Positions 1-13,570 of a DNA stretch of 64,000 bases are shown here, piece after piece (positions within the stretch are counted from its first letter, which is position 1; each line of letters starts with the position of its first letter). The notes beneath the pieces were generated by a model. The model had not been told where the DNA came from. It saw only the letters and a program-made list of their open reading frames with translations, and made no database searches. The position numbers were made by a program, and so were the translations under genes. The DNA is taken from contig CM067348.1 of assembly GCA_034190875.2 (NCBI GenBank), forward strand, positions 5,057,464 through 5,121,463, read 5' to 3'. The stretch comes from Urechis unicinctus (lineage: Eukaryota; Annelida; Polychaeta; Xenopneusta; Urechidae).

Positions 1-890
1 TAACAAGGAGTGATCAGATGCCAGGAATTGAAGAGGTGCGACGATCAGAAAATAGTGGATGTACTAGGATAGCAAAAGGTCATTGAAGCCAGGAAAATTA
101 CAGTTATGCGCGATAGAAATAGGAAGCCAACAGGACCGGTTATCCTGACCTATACCTAATTGCCCACCTCTGTCAATGTCAACCTGAACGTTCCTCTTGA
201 GTCATATATTCACAATCTATTGCGCTGCTTCAAATGCCAACGCTTTTTTTCATGGCCGGAACATCTGCACTTAAACACTAGCCGGCGCAAAATGTTGAGA
301 GGAGGATCACAGTGAGGATGATTGTCAACAGCATGCTAAATGTGTCAATGAACCACCCAGCTTTGTCCCGTTTTTGTCCTTGATGGATTACAGAAAAGAA
401 AATCCATTAAGTCCGGCACAAGAGAAACATTTAGTTCCCTTTGGCAAGGAGAATTGTGAAAGTGCCAACATGGCACTAAACCCTGTTATGCTAGCGCTGT
501 TAAAAAAGCAACTGTGACAGTTGACACCCAGACCGACTACACGTGGCCAATTAGCAGCGCACAACAAAGGTTGGTTTCCATACATCTTCAAACATGCACT
601 GCCACTCACGCCGCTGCTAAAAAGGCTGTAGACTCATCACTTCATGTGACACTCCATCACGCCCCACATCCACAGTGAATCATAAAAAGCATGATAAAAC
701 ACACTCAAAGGGAACACCAAAGGCCTCAAATGATGTTGTGAGGCTCCACAATAGATATGGCAGCTTGGAGATCATGGATAATGACCATGGGTGTGTATTT
801 CACGCCAAGTCGGTGTTGAGTGCCAAATTGATAACAAACCTACCCTTCATCATAACGTCCCTCTCAGTCATCAGTTGAGGGAGTAACCCC
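1..890 (+). pseudogene. Jockey-type LINE ORF1 (gag-like, CCHC) remnant
   Basis: Decayed first ORF of a non-LTR retrotransposon; the intact family product is an RNA-binding nucleocapsid-like protein. Around 205-260 the plus strand reads SYIHNLLRCFKCQRF, then (after a seven-T run at 244-250 that shifts the frame) HGRNIC. This is the start of the CCHC zinc-knuckle block typical of Jockey-clade ORF1. The frame PTGPVILTY just upstream and EEDHSEDDCQQHAKCVN just downstream fit the flanks of that block. From about 487 the frame YASAVKKATVTVDTQTD also matches the region after the knuckles. Many stops and shifts mean no product. The 5' part lies outside the window. The assignment rests on motif recognition, not on a search. 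Confidence 0.72.
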
Positions 891-1369
891 CAACAGCTTA
901 TATTAATTAAACGCCCCAGTTTCCCAGATCCACAAGTGGCCTACATGTCACCTGCCACTTCCCCCCTCTCCTCATACATACCCCATATTCCAGAGCCACA
1001 TGGCCTTCCTGCCCAGGCAATGCCCGATAGCCCCAACCCTCACAGACCTGGCTATGGCATGTCCCATGAGAATTGGGATGGCGTGCCTTAGTCATTGAGA
1101 GAAGCAACTTATATTTCAAAATCAGTTCTCTCCTGGTCTCCGAGCTCAACACATCTCTCTCTTAAGTTTAGGCTAAGTTACATCTGAAATTCGAAATTGA
1201 AGTCAGCAAAATAAAGTTCAAGTTTGTATAAACCCTACACCTGGAGTTCGATTCTTTACTTATTACAAGTGCGTATCGTGTGCATCTCAACACCACAGAT
1301 CACGTTACGACATCGGGATCAATACCCGCTAGTCCAAGGCGTCCGCCAAGGGCTAACAAAACAACCCCC

Positions 1370-3200
1370 GATGCCCAATAAATTCATCCAATGGAATTGT
1401 CGAGGATTTACTCAAATTTTGATGAGATCCAATCATTGTTTATTACCACCATTCCATCGCTGTTTGTCTTCGGGAAACTTTCCTGAAAGAGACTGATTAA
1501 ATGTCAATGTGAGGAAATTCTATATAAGATAAAACATCTTCATCACAAAACGACTGAAGAGCTGTGGAAGGGGGCATTTATGATTGTTAAACACGGTGTC
1601 CTCCATGAACTTCTTCCTCTGGACGCTTCTCATCAAGCTTTGCAATTAGTATTACCCTCCATAAAACCATCAGTCCCTGTGCCTACCACCAAGCTACAAG
1701 ATTTTACAGAGATACATAGATCATTTGATCACTAAACTTCCATCCCCACTTTTGCTGCTTAGCGATTTCAATGTGGCGATGTGAGGACACTAATGACAAT
1801 AGTCACAGGATAGAATATTTCATTATACAAATTAGTATCCCTTTTAACGAACTCAATAATTAATATATCCACACAAAATGTACTGACATCTTCGACAGAT
1901 TCTTAATGGACATATAGACCATGGTTTTCTGATGCATGCCTAAACGCCGTCAGAGAGCGCAACCGACCACTGTACAGGTTCAAAATGCGGCCTGCCGAGG
2001 CCAACAAGAACCCGTACAAAGTTGCGAGAACCAAAGCTCGACGCGTCATCAAAACTATCAAGCGCAAGTCTTTACACAACATTGTGTCCAAATTAAACAA
2101 CAAGTCTTGCACAAAGATGGCATGAGACATGGTTTCTAGGATTAGAGGAAAGAAAAGTAACAACGCACTGCCACATCTGTTTAAAAACTGTTTAATTTGA
2201 GGGACATCGTCAACACTTTAGGCGATCCCTTCCAAAAGAATTCCTATGACAAAAGTTATGATACAAAATTTCAAATATTTAAACATCATCGGGAGCGATA
2301 AGTTCCTAAATTTTAATCCAACAACGAGGAAAATCATAATTCATTTTTAACGCTAAATGAGTTACATAAATCGAATGACGCAGATAGTGGACCAGATGAT
2401 GTACACTATTAATTTCTAAAACACCTTCCAGAGGAATCCCTAAAAGAACTTTTACACATTTTTAGTGGAATGTTCCAGATTCCCAGATAGTTGAAAAGAG
2501 GCTATTGTTGTCCCGATAACCAAGCCAGGCAAGGATACCACCATTCCTACAAACTATTATCCCGTTGCCTCAACGAGCTGCATCTGTAAAACTATGGAGC
2601 GAATGATCAACAACCGCCAGGTATGGTTTCTATTTCATGGTACCAGAGCGGTATTCGTAACACACAGAGCACGACGGATCACCTATTGGTTCTTGATAGA
2701 TTTAAACGTGACGGTTTTGTGAGGGGGAAACATTCGGTGTCGGTCTTCTTCGATATGGAGAAGGCCAATCGGATTTACACAGCATGGGTCTAAAAGGTCG
2801 CCTGTCTGTATATATTCAAAATTTTTAGAAAACCGAACATTTAACATATCAGCTGACACCATCTCTGATAGTTGTGATCAGGAGATGGGTATCCCACAGG
2901 AAAGTATTTCATCTGTTACTCTTTTTAATGTTAAAACAATGTCGTCAAGCTAGGTGCGGAATGTACACTCAATGTGGATTATTTTTTTATTTATTTAATA
3001 TCCAAAAAAATGAGCACTACTGATTGACAGCTCCAACTTAGTCTCAATAACAATCAAAAATGTGCGGATGAAAATGGATTTTAATTCTCATAATGGAGAG
3101 CTGTTGGCATGCATGTTTGAAAAGGAGAAATTTACGGCAATGTTATTTCTGTGGTTGAAGATACCGAGTTTCTTAGAATTATAAAGCACAAATTTCTTAC
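1370..3200 (+). pseudogene. Jockey-type LINE ORF2 (endonuclease + reverse transcriptase) remnant
   Basis: Continuation of the ORF1 remnant upstream. The apurinic-type endonuclease starts near 1378 (NKFIQWNCRGF), and a decayed LLSDFNVA motif lies near 1750-1780. The endonuclease-RT linker is readable at about 1940-2200 (RERNRPLYRFKMRPAEANK, then KARRVIKTIKRKSLHNIVSK). RT pieces follow: SGPDDVHY near 2390, VVPITKPGKDTTIPTNYYPV near 2505-2560, CKTMERMINNR, QSGIRNTQSTTDHLLVLDRF, motif A SVFFDMEKA near 2740-2766, MGIPQESISSVTLFNVK near 2885-2935, and ADENGF near 3070. The catalytic YVDD box has become NVDY (2971-2982), and there are several stops, so the copy is dead. It ends around 3170-3200 at VVEDTEFLRI, where homology switches to a gypsy integrase. 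Confidence 0.82.
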
Positions 3201-3204
3201 ATAT

Positions 3205-4095
3205 CGTCGCTCAGTCTTTAATGCCATTCACGACATTTCTCACCCCAGTATTCGGTCTACAATAAAACTGATCTTAGACAAATTTGTGTGGCATGGGTTA
3301 CGCAAACACGTGCGCTTGTAGTCCTTTATTTGCATTGGATGCCAAAATGCGTAGAGCCACAGACATTGTCACAGCGGCATTGGAGTGTATCACGCCCCCC
3401 GTTGATATAGTAACACTCACTCCATGTCAAGGAAACATGCACCTCTTAACAATTGTCGATCACTCCACTCGTTGGCTAGAAGCCTTTTCTATGGCTGAGT
3501 CACTACCTATCATTGTGCAACTGCTCTCGTCAACTCAAGGATAACTCGATTTGGGATCCCTGACCACATTATTTCAGATAGAGGAAGACAGATTACTTCC
3601 TCTTTGTGGATATCGCGTAGATGCCTCTTAGGAATGAAACTCCACATGACTACAGCCTACAGACCATAGGCTAACGGCATGGTGGAGCGCGCCCAGCGGA
3701 TCCTCAAGGAATCACCCATGGCTCGCTGTGCTGGCGACAATTGGCTCAGTCTACCTTGGATATTATTAGGCATTCGGACCATGCCACGTGAGGGTCTTGC
3801 CATCACATCAGCAGAGACGGTCTACGGAGAGCCCCTTGTCGTACACGGTAATTTGCTTCCTTACACGCAAGAGGATTCTTCTGATGCTCATCATCTTCGC
3901 AGGTTTGTTGGGACATTCTGTCCTTGGGCATCCCCAAAACTAAGTCACTGCAATGTTTATGTGCCTGATGATCTAAAATCGTTTATTTGTTCATGCGTAA
4001 TGACGCAGTGCGTGGCCCCCTGGTGCCCACATACAAGGATCCCTACAGCGTTTTGCGACGTCGTCAAAAGGCTATTATGTTAGACGTTATCTTTG
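3205..4095 (+). pseudogene. Ty3/gypsy integrase fragment
   Basis: Reads as the zinc-binding, catalytic and C-terminal parts of an LTR-retrotransposon integrase. FNAIHDISHPSIRSTIKLI at about 3210-3270 is the end of the HHCC region. VDIVTLTPCQGNMHLLTIVD (about 3400-3460) with HSTRWLEA is the start of the DDE core. After one frame change, RFGIPDHIISDRGRQITSS carries the second Asp, and MVERAQRILK near 3680 carries the Glu-bearing helix. WLSLPWILLGIRTMPREGL and SAETVYGEPLVV follow. RNDAVRGPLVPTYKDPYSVL near 3990-4050 matches the C-terminal SH3-like domain. Stops and frame breaks (for example before 3544) show it is inactive. No gag, RT or LTR is visible, so this is only a fragment, abutting the LINE on its left. 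Confidence 0.83.
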
Positions 4096-4379
4096 TATTA
4101 ATAGTCGTTAACGACCTAACTTATATGCAACTAGTACGCCCTTCATATGAGGTGCTTTCTTTGTGACATGAGCCTTAGGTGTATTGGTAATGACTTTCAC
4201 TGCATGCGCGTGTGTAAACATTGTTTATTAAGCGTGGGTTATTGCTTCTAAAAACGAACGCCTCTGTGTAAATATCGGATGCTTAATAATTATACACCAC
4301 ATCGTTTGATGACGGCTACTCCCATGTAATAGTGATGGCATACCAAGGGCGATTTTATTGCCACAATCATGTTAACAGG

Positions 4380-4949
4380 TGGAGATGGTATCGCGCACAT
4401 CGAGTTTCACAGAAAGAGGCTGCAATTGCATGATGTTAACGTTAAGCGAACGCCACTTGTCTATAATTACTAGAGCGGTATATTGACCGTGTTAAGTGAA
4501 GACTATTTCAGCTTGATACAATATACGAAAGTTGTCTATTAGTGACTCTTTCGCGATAAGCAACTGCACTGGGTCGTACATGTACAATTCATATACATGC
4601 ATTGCGGTTGAATGCCGCAAGTTTTATAAATACACCAGGCTCGTAATAATATTCATGGTTCTTCAAGTGAGTAATATGACGATTCACATCAGACAAATAT
4701 GGAGTCGAGAAACTTTACTGTTTATGATAGGCGCAATGATGGGTCGATAAATTGTATACCGCCGTTACCACGCTATACTGGTGTTTTGTCACCCAACAGT
4801 ACCAGTATTGGCATAAATACATTACATACCATACTTATCAACATATCTTGGCTGCGGTTGAGATCATAGTTTTTATGTTTAAACTGCATTTGTCAGCCGT
4901 AATAATGGGGATACATGTATGTACTTTATGCTAGATGTTAGCACCACAT
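4380..4949. repeat. Diverged long-unit repeat, right end of an earlier copy
   Basis: Non-coding. The stretch holding GTTAACGTTAAGCGAACGCC (4435), GACGATTCACATCAGAC (about 4678) and the segment near 4740-4830 recurs in order at 12.93-13.32 kb, and part of it at 19.75-19.86 kb. It lies immediately left of landmark A (see next entry), as it does in the later copies. Similarity is by eye and interrupted by indels. 4096-4380 holds nothing I recognise. Confidence 0.5.
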
Positions 4950-5960
4950 TAAATGTCATAAATAGGATGCATGGCAATAAATACAGATCATCGCACAAGT
5001 CACACACCATTAGGACATCCAAAGCAAATATCTATTTAACACTGTCATCCGGTTCACCTTTCTCCCGCCTGAACTCATTTGCAATAGATCAGGGCTTGTA
5101 GGGTCAGCCATTGCAACTTGAAATTTGTTGGTACACCTTTTGTGCGACCTTTGTGTCATAAACGAAGTCCGCCAGTATGAATTCTACATTTGGTTAGACC
5201 ATCTCTTCACCTAACTCTCGTTGTTTTGATGTACGCTACTAATCGGGATGTTCGATATTGATCTGAAATATTGGTTGCGCCTCTTCTTAGATATTAGACT
5301 GCTTGCCTACATGCGAAATTAGAATATCAACCTTTCTTGTACTTAGCATACCTTTCCTCCTCCCAAGTAAAGCATATCGAGATATTGTTTTCTGCTGCTC
5401 GTTTTTAAGATATCTTCATCTATAGTTAAGACACTGACTCTTTTCGTCACTTTGTATGTATTGTAATAATGCGGTTAAGGGTCCAGCTATTACCTTCACC
5501 AATTTCAGATGTCGTAAATAACAAATAAGACTTGCAGGGTAAAAAGTACAACACATTATCTTCATAATGATTGTATTTCCAGTGTTTTCAGAAACTTATC
5601 AAATGCTAACCCCCGTAGCACTGAGCCAGCAGAATCCACAAAGACGCAAACTGCAGCCTCTCGAGCGATGGGGACTCATACAATATAATCTTAATGGGGA
5701 TGGACGGGACATTCCACAATTGCATCCTTGACTTGCTATCAGTGGTTATAATGCTGACCCCATTAAGGCGGAGACGAACGACACATAATTTTGTGTTGTC
5801 TAGCATCTGAAAAATAATAGTGCTTCGCCTGATCTTTACCAGGAATCCGTTTGTATTATTTTCGAAGTATTATAGACGGAGTGACAATTTAACTACATCG
5901 TCGTAGCTTTATAAGAACATTCTAAATGCTTTAATTACGTACATATATATATATATCAGC

Positions 5961-6006
<46 letters not shown>

Positions 6007-9000
6007 TATATATATATATATATAAGCCATAATTTACGCGAAAAAGGAGATTATCGTTCGTATATATACACGCCGAGAAATACAGGAACCTTTTATAAAA
6101 GAAAGTCTGCATCCTAATTCAAGTTATTGTCAATCAAGCCATAAAAAAAGCCTCGTCAAGATTATAATTTAGATGCCTCGGAATTGATAAGAAAATTAGA
6201 TGATGAGAAGAAAGGAAAGACTAAATACCTGAAATTTGTTTATAGTGGAAGTGCTGCCTCTTCGCGAGCAATGTTGAGATCAGTTCCTTCAGGCATTCTT
6301 TTACCTGATAGAATTATACAGCCAGAGTTGCCGTGTCAGTAACGCTATCTAATCACAACGCGAGCAACGTCTTAATTGACACCACTTACGTTGTGTAGTG
6401 ATGTTATCGCATGTAATCGTGGTGAGAAAAACTTGGTGAGGCGATCACATCTATTCATAACGCAGTAGGAAGTTGCAAATCGATATATTGGGTTATTCTT
6501 TTTATCAATGGTAATAATTGCATTACGCATTGTGCACCTTATTATTGTAGTGAAAACTCACAGTCTTGTGCAATTTTGTATCCTTTGTGGCACATTTTAT
6601 ATTATATTAACGATGCATTCATTACCAGCACTAATTCTCGGTGTGGTGTTAGCATTTGCTCAACGGTCGATGATGTTAAGCTACAATATTGAAATATTGG
6701 GCTTATTATAGTACCTGTAAATCATTGTCGTAAGCGCTATCAGCGAGCTGTTGCAGTGCATTGCCTATTACATTGCCAATACGATGTGTGCATGCTGTTG
6801 AATAAAACTGTGATATGGAGGTTTTGGATTGCAATTATTCAATCAGTATCAGCCATCCGAAATGGAACTTAATATACTCGGTGCGTCACTTTCTGAACCA
6901 TGACGTCACGCAGTTGACGGGTGCTCCTGCTGATGACAAACCGATATCAAGCGCGTTGTGTGTCAACAGGCGGCTTAATATCGGACGCTAGAGAGCTTGC
7001 TATTAGTTACATGTAGAGGACTTATTGATCGAAACTTAGATATGTTAGTAATTTTATGCCTTAAAATGACGATCAATATATATGCGAAAAATATTTTGAT
7101 AAGTATTCATTGCATTACGCGTCTTAATAAAGGTAAGGGCTTCTCACGCAATAACAGCAGTTCGGAGACATCAGAGTCACGTTCTTGGCGTCTTGGTACC
7201 GTTCAAATGTTGCAACCGTGACATGCTACTTGTTGCAATGTGACATGACAAATCATACTTCTGCATGTAATATCTTAAACAAAATTATTTAGATGCAAGA
7301 GATTGTAGCCTATCACTATGCTTTAATGACGTGCTACATTTTTGACAGAGACAACCATGAATATGGCATTGGGTTAAATTAATATGCTTCTGGCTTGTGC
7401 ATTTGTATCACAAACTTTGTTGAATTATTGTAGTATTGTCTCTATTTTTTCACAAATTCCATCATTTACATGATGATTCGTGTTGCCGTATCACATAAGC
7501 AATGCGTTAAATCATTGCACGATATAACAAGATGCAGCGAATAGCAGATATGTAATAAAAGATGTAGGTGTATGAGGTATATTGCCCTTTTTAGGCTTCC
7601 AGTGGTCAATAGTAAACCTGCTGTGTAGGATACCCATCTGGCCATATAATTCTACCTATCGCCGCCTCTCCGGTCATGAATATCATGAATGCCGACGCAT
7701 GTGGCCATTTACGGCATATACGCCAAACATATGAGATGCCACTTGTCGATGATAAAATTTGGAGGTTGCTATCTTACAGCACGGAACCTGCAGTGGTCAT
7801 TTTGTGGCTTCCACCTTGCTCGTGCATATAATCTCCGTAATTGACATATATATTAGGTTTATAGCTTCTCACGCGTTCTCAATGTGCAACCCAACAGATG
7901 CATAACTATACCAATGTGTTTCTGTGTTATTGCCGGGGCGATTATCAGATTGCTGTACACATAATACGTCCCATGGCTTGAACTATTGCCCTTTCCTACG
8001 AGCTCTATTGTTGTAATGATTCTGGGACATATATGTGGTCAGGGCAATTATTAGCATTGTAATTTACTGCTCTGTGTTTAATCCAGAACCGCACATTTCT
8101 TTGATATTTGACTCTCATTGTACACAGCATACGATAGTTTCAACGTCGAATTTTGCTACGGCAAATAGGTAACCACTGTTGCACAAATAGTCGAATGAAC
8201 GACACAGCGCTCTGTAGAATAAACTACCCTAACTTAGCCATCTTGTTATTGTTCATGCGATATATATAAATATAACAAATCAACAAAATTGTAAACAACC
8301 AACAAAGTATATAAACCTGTGGTTATTTTTTGCCGGCAGCTCCGATGAAGCCCGGTAATTGCATAAAGCGTCATTAAGGTAATTTTGTGACGTCTTTGAT
8401 GTCCTCTCACTACATAGTGTGAGGTGAAGGAAGACAAAGAGACATATATAGCGGCGGAAGAATATATCATATTTGCACGAAGAAATTATGCTTGTTGTAC
8501 CACCAATATTGCACCAGACCCGAATTGCTCGATGCATGACGTGTTCGTCGAACATGAACTAAGGTGCATACTCTGCCTAATTTGAGATTAGAATTTTCCT
8601 GGACAAACTAATATCCTCCTTGTGTAGATCAGTCCACCGCTGGTCCTCTTGGCAATGATGTTATTCCTCAGTCATTTTAACTTATTAAGTAAAAATAAGT
8701 TTCAAGATTTGTAATATGCCATGGTATTCAATGCGCCAATAGACACTGACCGCATAATTCAATAAAGGCTAAGTACACCCTATTTTACTAGGCTATTTCA
8801 AAAATACGTCGTCTGTTGCCAAATGAGCCAACTCTTGAGTTCTTGTAAGATTGAAACAGCGGGTTACACTATCAATTGGCCTAACTTTATTATCAAAAAG
8901 TGGAGTGCTGTTGCCTGGGTCGGCTTCTGACGTCCCGCTGAGGTCCAATGGTGTTGGTTCGTATCCAATCAAAAATATTAGAGATAACAATATCTTCACT

Positions 9001-10490
9001 TTTATAAGGTAGCTATGGATTGGTGAATATGAGGAAAAAGCCGGTTATTTGATAAATAATTTGTCGGACTTTTCGTGTGATGCGTTTATTGGAAGATCAT
9101 AGCCCCTTTGTTGCTAAGTAAAACACCTGTCTAGACCAAATAAGTTACTCGTAAGGTAATTTAGCTCACTTGTGACGTGTCTAAAATGATTTTCGCCATA
9201 CGGCATTGAATAACGTAACGATATTGTCCATGTAAGCTAGGGTTTCCTTATTATTTAATTAGTCTTACAAAGTCACAAGTAGACGCTGCCGCCAAATTGA
9301 CTTTATATTTAATTGATTTTATATTTAAATATATAATCTGGCCTAATCCAATTTTAAGCGGTCCCTATAAAGCTATCCTTTTGATATCATCTCTAGCAAC
9401 ACGATCAATAAGATGCATGATAAATAAAAAGAAAAGAAAAGAAACGCAATAATGCTTATAGAACAAAATAAGTCCTATGGTAGAACAGTAGAAGCGTCAC
9501 CAGCATGAAGAAATCAACGTATTCCATACAATACAGAGACAGATGGCAAAGGTTACAAGGTTATTGTGACGTTAACATATATAACTGCTTGTCGTAATGA
9601 TTTGCACCGTACGAGCAATATTTGTGTGAATGCTCCGCGTGGACATAGTAAACAAGATTTTCTAAATTTAGGAGAGCTGCAATCACCAATGACAATGATG
9701 ATGATGCCTTGTCATGCAGTGTCATGGTTTATATGATAAGCGAACAGTGTGCCACTCCCGTTGCTTGGCTTGGCTTATAGTGAAATGAAAACCTACAAAG
9801 AACAAGCCACATTGTTGTGTCTAAGAAGCTCACGCATTATGAGCAGAGACATGTTTCTGAGAAGAATGTTATCCATTGAGAATATGAATTTTTTGGTCCC
9901 AATGCAAGTCATGATACATACCTAAAATAAAAAAGTCTTTTTACACTAGAATTATGCTCAGATGACCTGTGATTTTAAATGAAATATAGGTTCTGCCAGT
10001 GTCCCTCACTGTAGTTAGTGGCGTAAAATATGATTATCGGTATTTACTCAAATATAACCGCTGAGTGAGATTTATTGCAACATCAATCAATTTGCAAGAT
10101 ACAACTGACGTTATCGAATCATGGCGTCAATCCCCAGTAATACTTTTCAGCAATAGCAGCACTAAACAGATAGGGTACTGTTTGTAACTTGGTTATGCAG
10201 ACAACGAGAAGGTGTAAAAGCCTATATATAACGGGGAAAAAAACGATAGGCTGTAGTTAATATCGTTCCTACAGCTCCATCGTTGCGTTTTGTTCATTCT
10301 ATGATGATCGTATTGCTGCCTTGCACGTCCAACCCCACATTGATCACATAGCATACTATGGTTACAACTAAAACAGCTTGATTGAGGTTACGTTAGAAGT
10401 TGTTGCATTTACCAAGCACTTGTCATGCAAATTAATGAGGATAGATGCCTATACTATGTGCTGGAAATTCTCACGGAAGTAGAACTTGAT
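4950..10490. repeat. Diverged long-unit repeat, copy I
   Basis: AT-rich, no recognisable gene. I place copy boundaries at landmark A, a block around GGATGCATGGCA / AAGATGCATGGCACC (here 4957). Further landmarks follow in the same order as in copy III: D (CATTGCACGATATA, 7515), N (GATGCCACTTGTCGATG, 7734, then GTGGCTTCCA), T (ACTTAGCCATCTTGTT, 8230, then CAAAGTATATAA), S (TTCGTCGAACATGAA, 8541), H (GACGTGTCTAAAATG, 9175), M (GTCACAAGTAGACGC, 9273, then ATATATAATCTGG and AAGATGCATGATAAATAAA). Between landmarks the match is patchy. Function unknown. It may be an old tandem duplication of a gene, virus or transposon, or of non-coding DNA. Confidence 0.5.
5941..6025. repeat. (AT)n microsatellite
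   Basis: Nearly pure AT dinucleotide run, interrupted by CAGCAG near 5960 and TATCATATAT near 6002. The Tyr/Ile-rich reading frames over it are repeat artefacts. Confidence 0.95.
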
Positions 10491-13400
10491 GCGTATTAAT
10501 GCAATAAACAAGATGCAAGGCATCATAGACTAAGATTAATACCTAGTTGTTGTCGAAAGTCCAACCAATACCAATTGTTGACTCATTTAAAGCTGGCATC
10601 CCTCTACTTGCAGCTTACTGGCAACATGAACTTTATTTGTACACCTTTCAGTGTTCTTTGCGTAACAAATGATGGCCGCAAGTCAAAATTGGCAGTTTGG
10701 TTACACCGTCATTCGTAGGTACGTTACGACAGGGATAGTTAGATATCTCAAATATTGGTGGCGTCTTGTTTGAGATATGTGATATTATAATCGCCATGCC
10801 AAAACTTCTGAGGAGGCATTACTTGTGTAGAACACAAATCCCATGTTCGTTGTAGATGAAATAGTAGTGTGATCTCAATGCTTATCTGCATTTGAAACAT
10901 ATTGCCTTACATATAGCGTTCCGATGGTGTCACTGTATAATAATGCAGCTAAACGACTTTTATTGAAAACAGCAACAATTAAGTTATGATGAGGCATATC
11001 ACACGATTCTAAACAACGAATCAAGCAATCGTCATCACAAGCGATTGAATAATTATTCAATACGAAACTTACTCGGTGTATTCCACGCAGAGTTTGTATT
11101 AACGTTGCATTCATTTCGCCTTCGATGAGCACATTATCCAATGCATAGACCCTTTGGCTAATCTTAATCATCCCATATGAGCGATATGAGCGTTGGCTGC
11201 ATCAAGCTGTTTGCATTGTGGTAAAATAGACTGCTGCAGTTTGCTACAGGGTATACAATATCTATACAATATATATGCATTCCCAGGGGAACGAACTGGC
11301 ACTTCCATTACTCTGCTCTCCTCCATCATTTCATTTGTGATTGCAAATTAGATGCTGTTAAAATTAATTTCGCCGCAGAAACATACCTATGGGATTATTT
11401 TGCTGAACGCAGTTGCGAAATAATTCTACCAGTCGATCGTACAAATATTAACCTCTTATACTATTTAGTCTTGAAGTCTTCTTAGCCTATTCATGGAATA
11501 ACTTCTTTTATGGCTTCATGTAACTTATGCAGCGAGATTCTTTGAGTCTACGGAAGATTCAGCACATGTTCGCAACAAAATAAATGTGCGCATAATATTT
11601 AATCAGTATCGCATTTGTGAAGCAATTTCCGCTGTATGACACATGTGGTAGTCAATTTTCACGAGTGATTTTCTGATGCTCGAGTGCATTGGCGATCCAA
11701 ATTGATCCGTTTTGGTTTAATCTTACCCCTCTGGATTGGCTAGAACGATGAAAATGATGTTCAGACATCCATTGTGAACGAGTAACACACTTGCCTTGGT
11801 CGTATGTGTTTATGACTCACGTGAATGCAATATAATATGGCATTTCTGGCAATGGACAAACGTGTTACTACTGTGTCTGTTGTTAAATGATTCGTGATGA
11901 GTTGTGCGCGAACGATAGTTTGTGAGATCTCTCAAACGAGTGAACTAGAGTCGGATAATCGATGACTAAGGCGGGTAATCAAACATACTTCTCAATTTGA
12001 ATAGAGATTTATCTCATGTCATCGTGACACCAGGCCTGTTCCTCTTCAAATAAAGAACTCACCAGCTGCCCTCCCCTTGTCACTTCAATTTCCATCATTG
12101 ACCACAAAATTTCTGAATTGATTTACAAAGTGGGGGCGTATGGTATTATTCGTTTGTATAAATTTACCTCTAGTTGTCTTTAAACCCTCATGCTAATCCG
12201 TATAACTTTATTTTGAAATCGCAAGTGAGGAATGTCGATCGTTGTGTTTACGTTTAGTATGTTTCTGTTGTACTCGAATGCTAGTATGTGCTACACCTTG
12301 GAAGTTAATTGAGCTAAAGTGTCTAAAATAATGTTTCCCTTACGTATTCTGATTTTAAATGCAGGTTATGATATCTAACCTATTTAATGAACTTAGCAGA
12401 CAAAAAAGTGGAAGCGCTAGGCTAAGCAACTCGTGGGTTTCTTATTTTAATCCATATCTCTAAGCTGATACTATCCGTGTCAAATCTCGCATTACAATCC
12501 GTTAGATGCATGATGAATGAAGTGCAGCATTAAGCCATTAAAGCGCGATAGTGTTTATCGAACATCAAGGTGAAATTGTAGAAATGTACAAGTGTCCCCC
12601 ATATAAAGTTGCAAAGTATCACTTGCAACATGACGGTCGACGGTGAGGCTGGTGTGTTATGTTAATATATATTACTACTTGGAAGGATAATTTTCACCGA
12701 TCAAGGATTTCGTTAGCTATATTGAGGATAGCTTCAATGACCACCGATGGTGAGGGTTGAGCTATCGCGGGCATGGATTAATTGCTAAGCGAATATTGCG
12801 CTAGGCTGTAGGTTTTACTTGACAAAGGATGCTTATGGTCAAATGAGAGCCACCACCATGCCACTAGGTTGATTTTTACAAACAAAGGACAGAGGTATTG
12901 CGCAAAAAGAGGCAGTAATTGTGTGTGGTTAACGTTGAGCGAACGCAACTGGTCAACAAATACTCGAACGGAAGAATGCCGGTGTAAACTTTTACTGCAG
13001 GATACAATCAAATTGTTAAACGTGATGTTCAATCTAGACGTGATTGCTTCGAGACAACCATCAACACAAACATTTGCTATCTCTATGTTTGTATTGTAGC
13101 AAGTTTTATAATTACATCTGGCTCGGGATAATTATTGTTGTTGCTTGTTGCGGAGTACAATATTACGATTCACATCAGAAAAAAGTTTAGGCGAAATAAT
13201 TTTCAGTTTCTGAGATGTAAAATGATGGGTTGATAACTTATGAACCATCGTCACCACGCGATCCGTATGTTGTTTTAACCCACAATACCAGTTTAACCAC
13301 AAATACAAGCCCATTAAATCGGAATGTAACGCAGGCCGCAGTAATCGCTTAACGTAATCGTAATACTGTGATGCACATCCAAGCCAAAATTAAAGGACTA

Positions 13401-13570
13401 ACCTTCCGACTTAGCTTATTAATACATCACATATAATGTTCGAAAAAAACATATCTTAATTTTGGCTGAAATACAAGTTGTGGTATTTACGCGGCAATTT
13501 ACAAATAAAATTTGAAAATTAATGTATGTTCTTTATGCTTGAAGGCATAAAGGAAACAGAGCTAAGTGCT
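10490..13570. repeat. Diverged long-unit repeat, copy II (shortened)
   Basis: Starts at landmark A (TTAATGCAATAAACAAGATGC at about 10496, preceded by GGAAGTAGAACTT, which also precedes landmark A at 20.1 kb). The segment at 10740-11170 (TTGGTGGCGTCTTG, TGTCACTGTATAATAATGC) matches 13.87-14.1 kb and 20.38-20.55 kb. Landmarks D, N, T and S were not found. H appears decayed near 12325 (GTGTCTAAAATAATG), followed by the pre-A block at 12.93-13.54 kb. It therefore looks like a copy that lost its middle part. It contains the 98-codon minus-strand ORF listed separately. Confidence 0.48.
10875..11171 (-). pseudogene. Unidentified ORF shared by long-unit repeat copies
   Basis: A 98-codon minus-strand ORF of balanced composition and unknown family. 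Its middle part (FVLNNYSIACDDDCLIRCLE and following residues) aligns with the minus-strand translation of copy III at about 13.99-14.14 kb, which is open for 47 codons there and reads FFLFNYYAIVYDDDGLFCWL. Conserved positions include the NY pair, the DDD, Leu-x-SC, and a final ALLY-x-DT. A further decayed match lies at 20.5-20.66 kb. That DNA-diverged copies keep a common reading frame suggests the unit once coded for protein on this strand. The surrounding frames are broken, so I call it a remnant. No promoter or splice sites were recognised. Confidence 0.35.
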
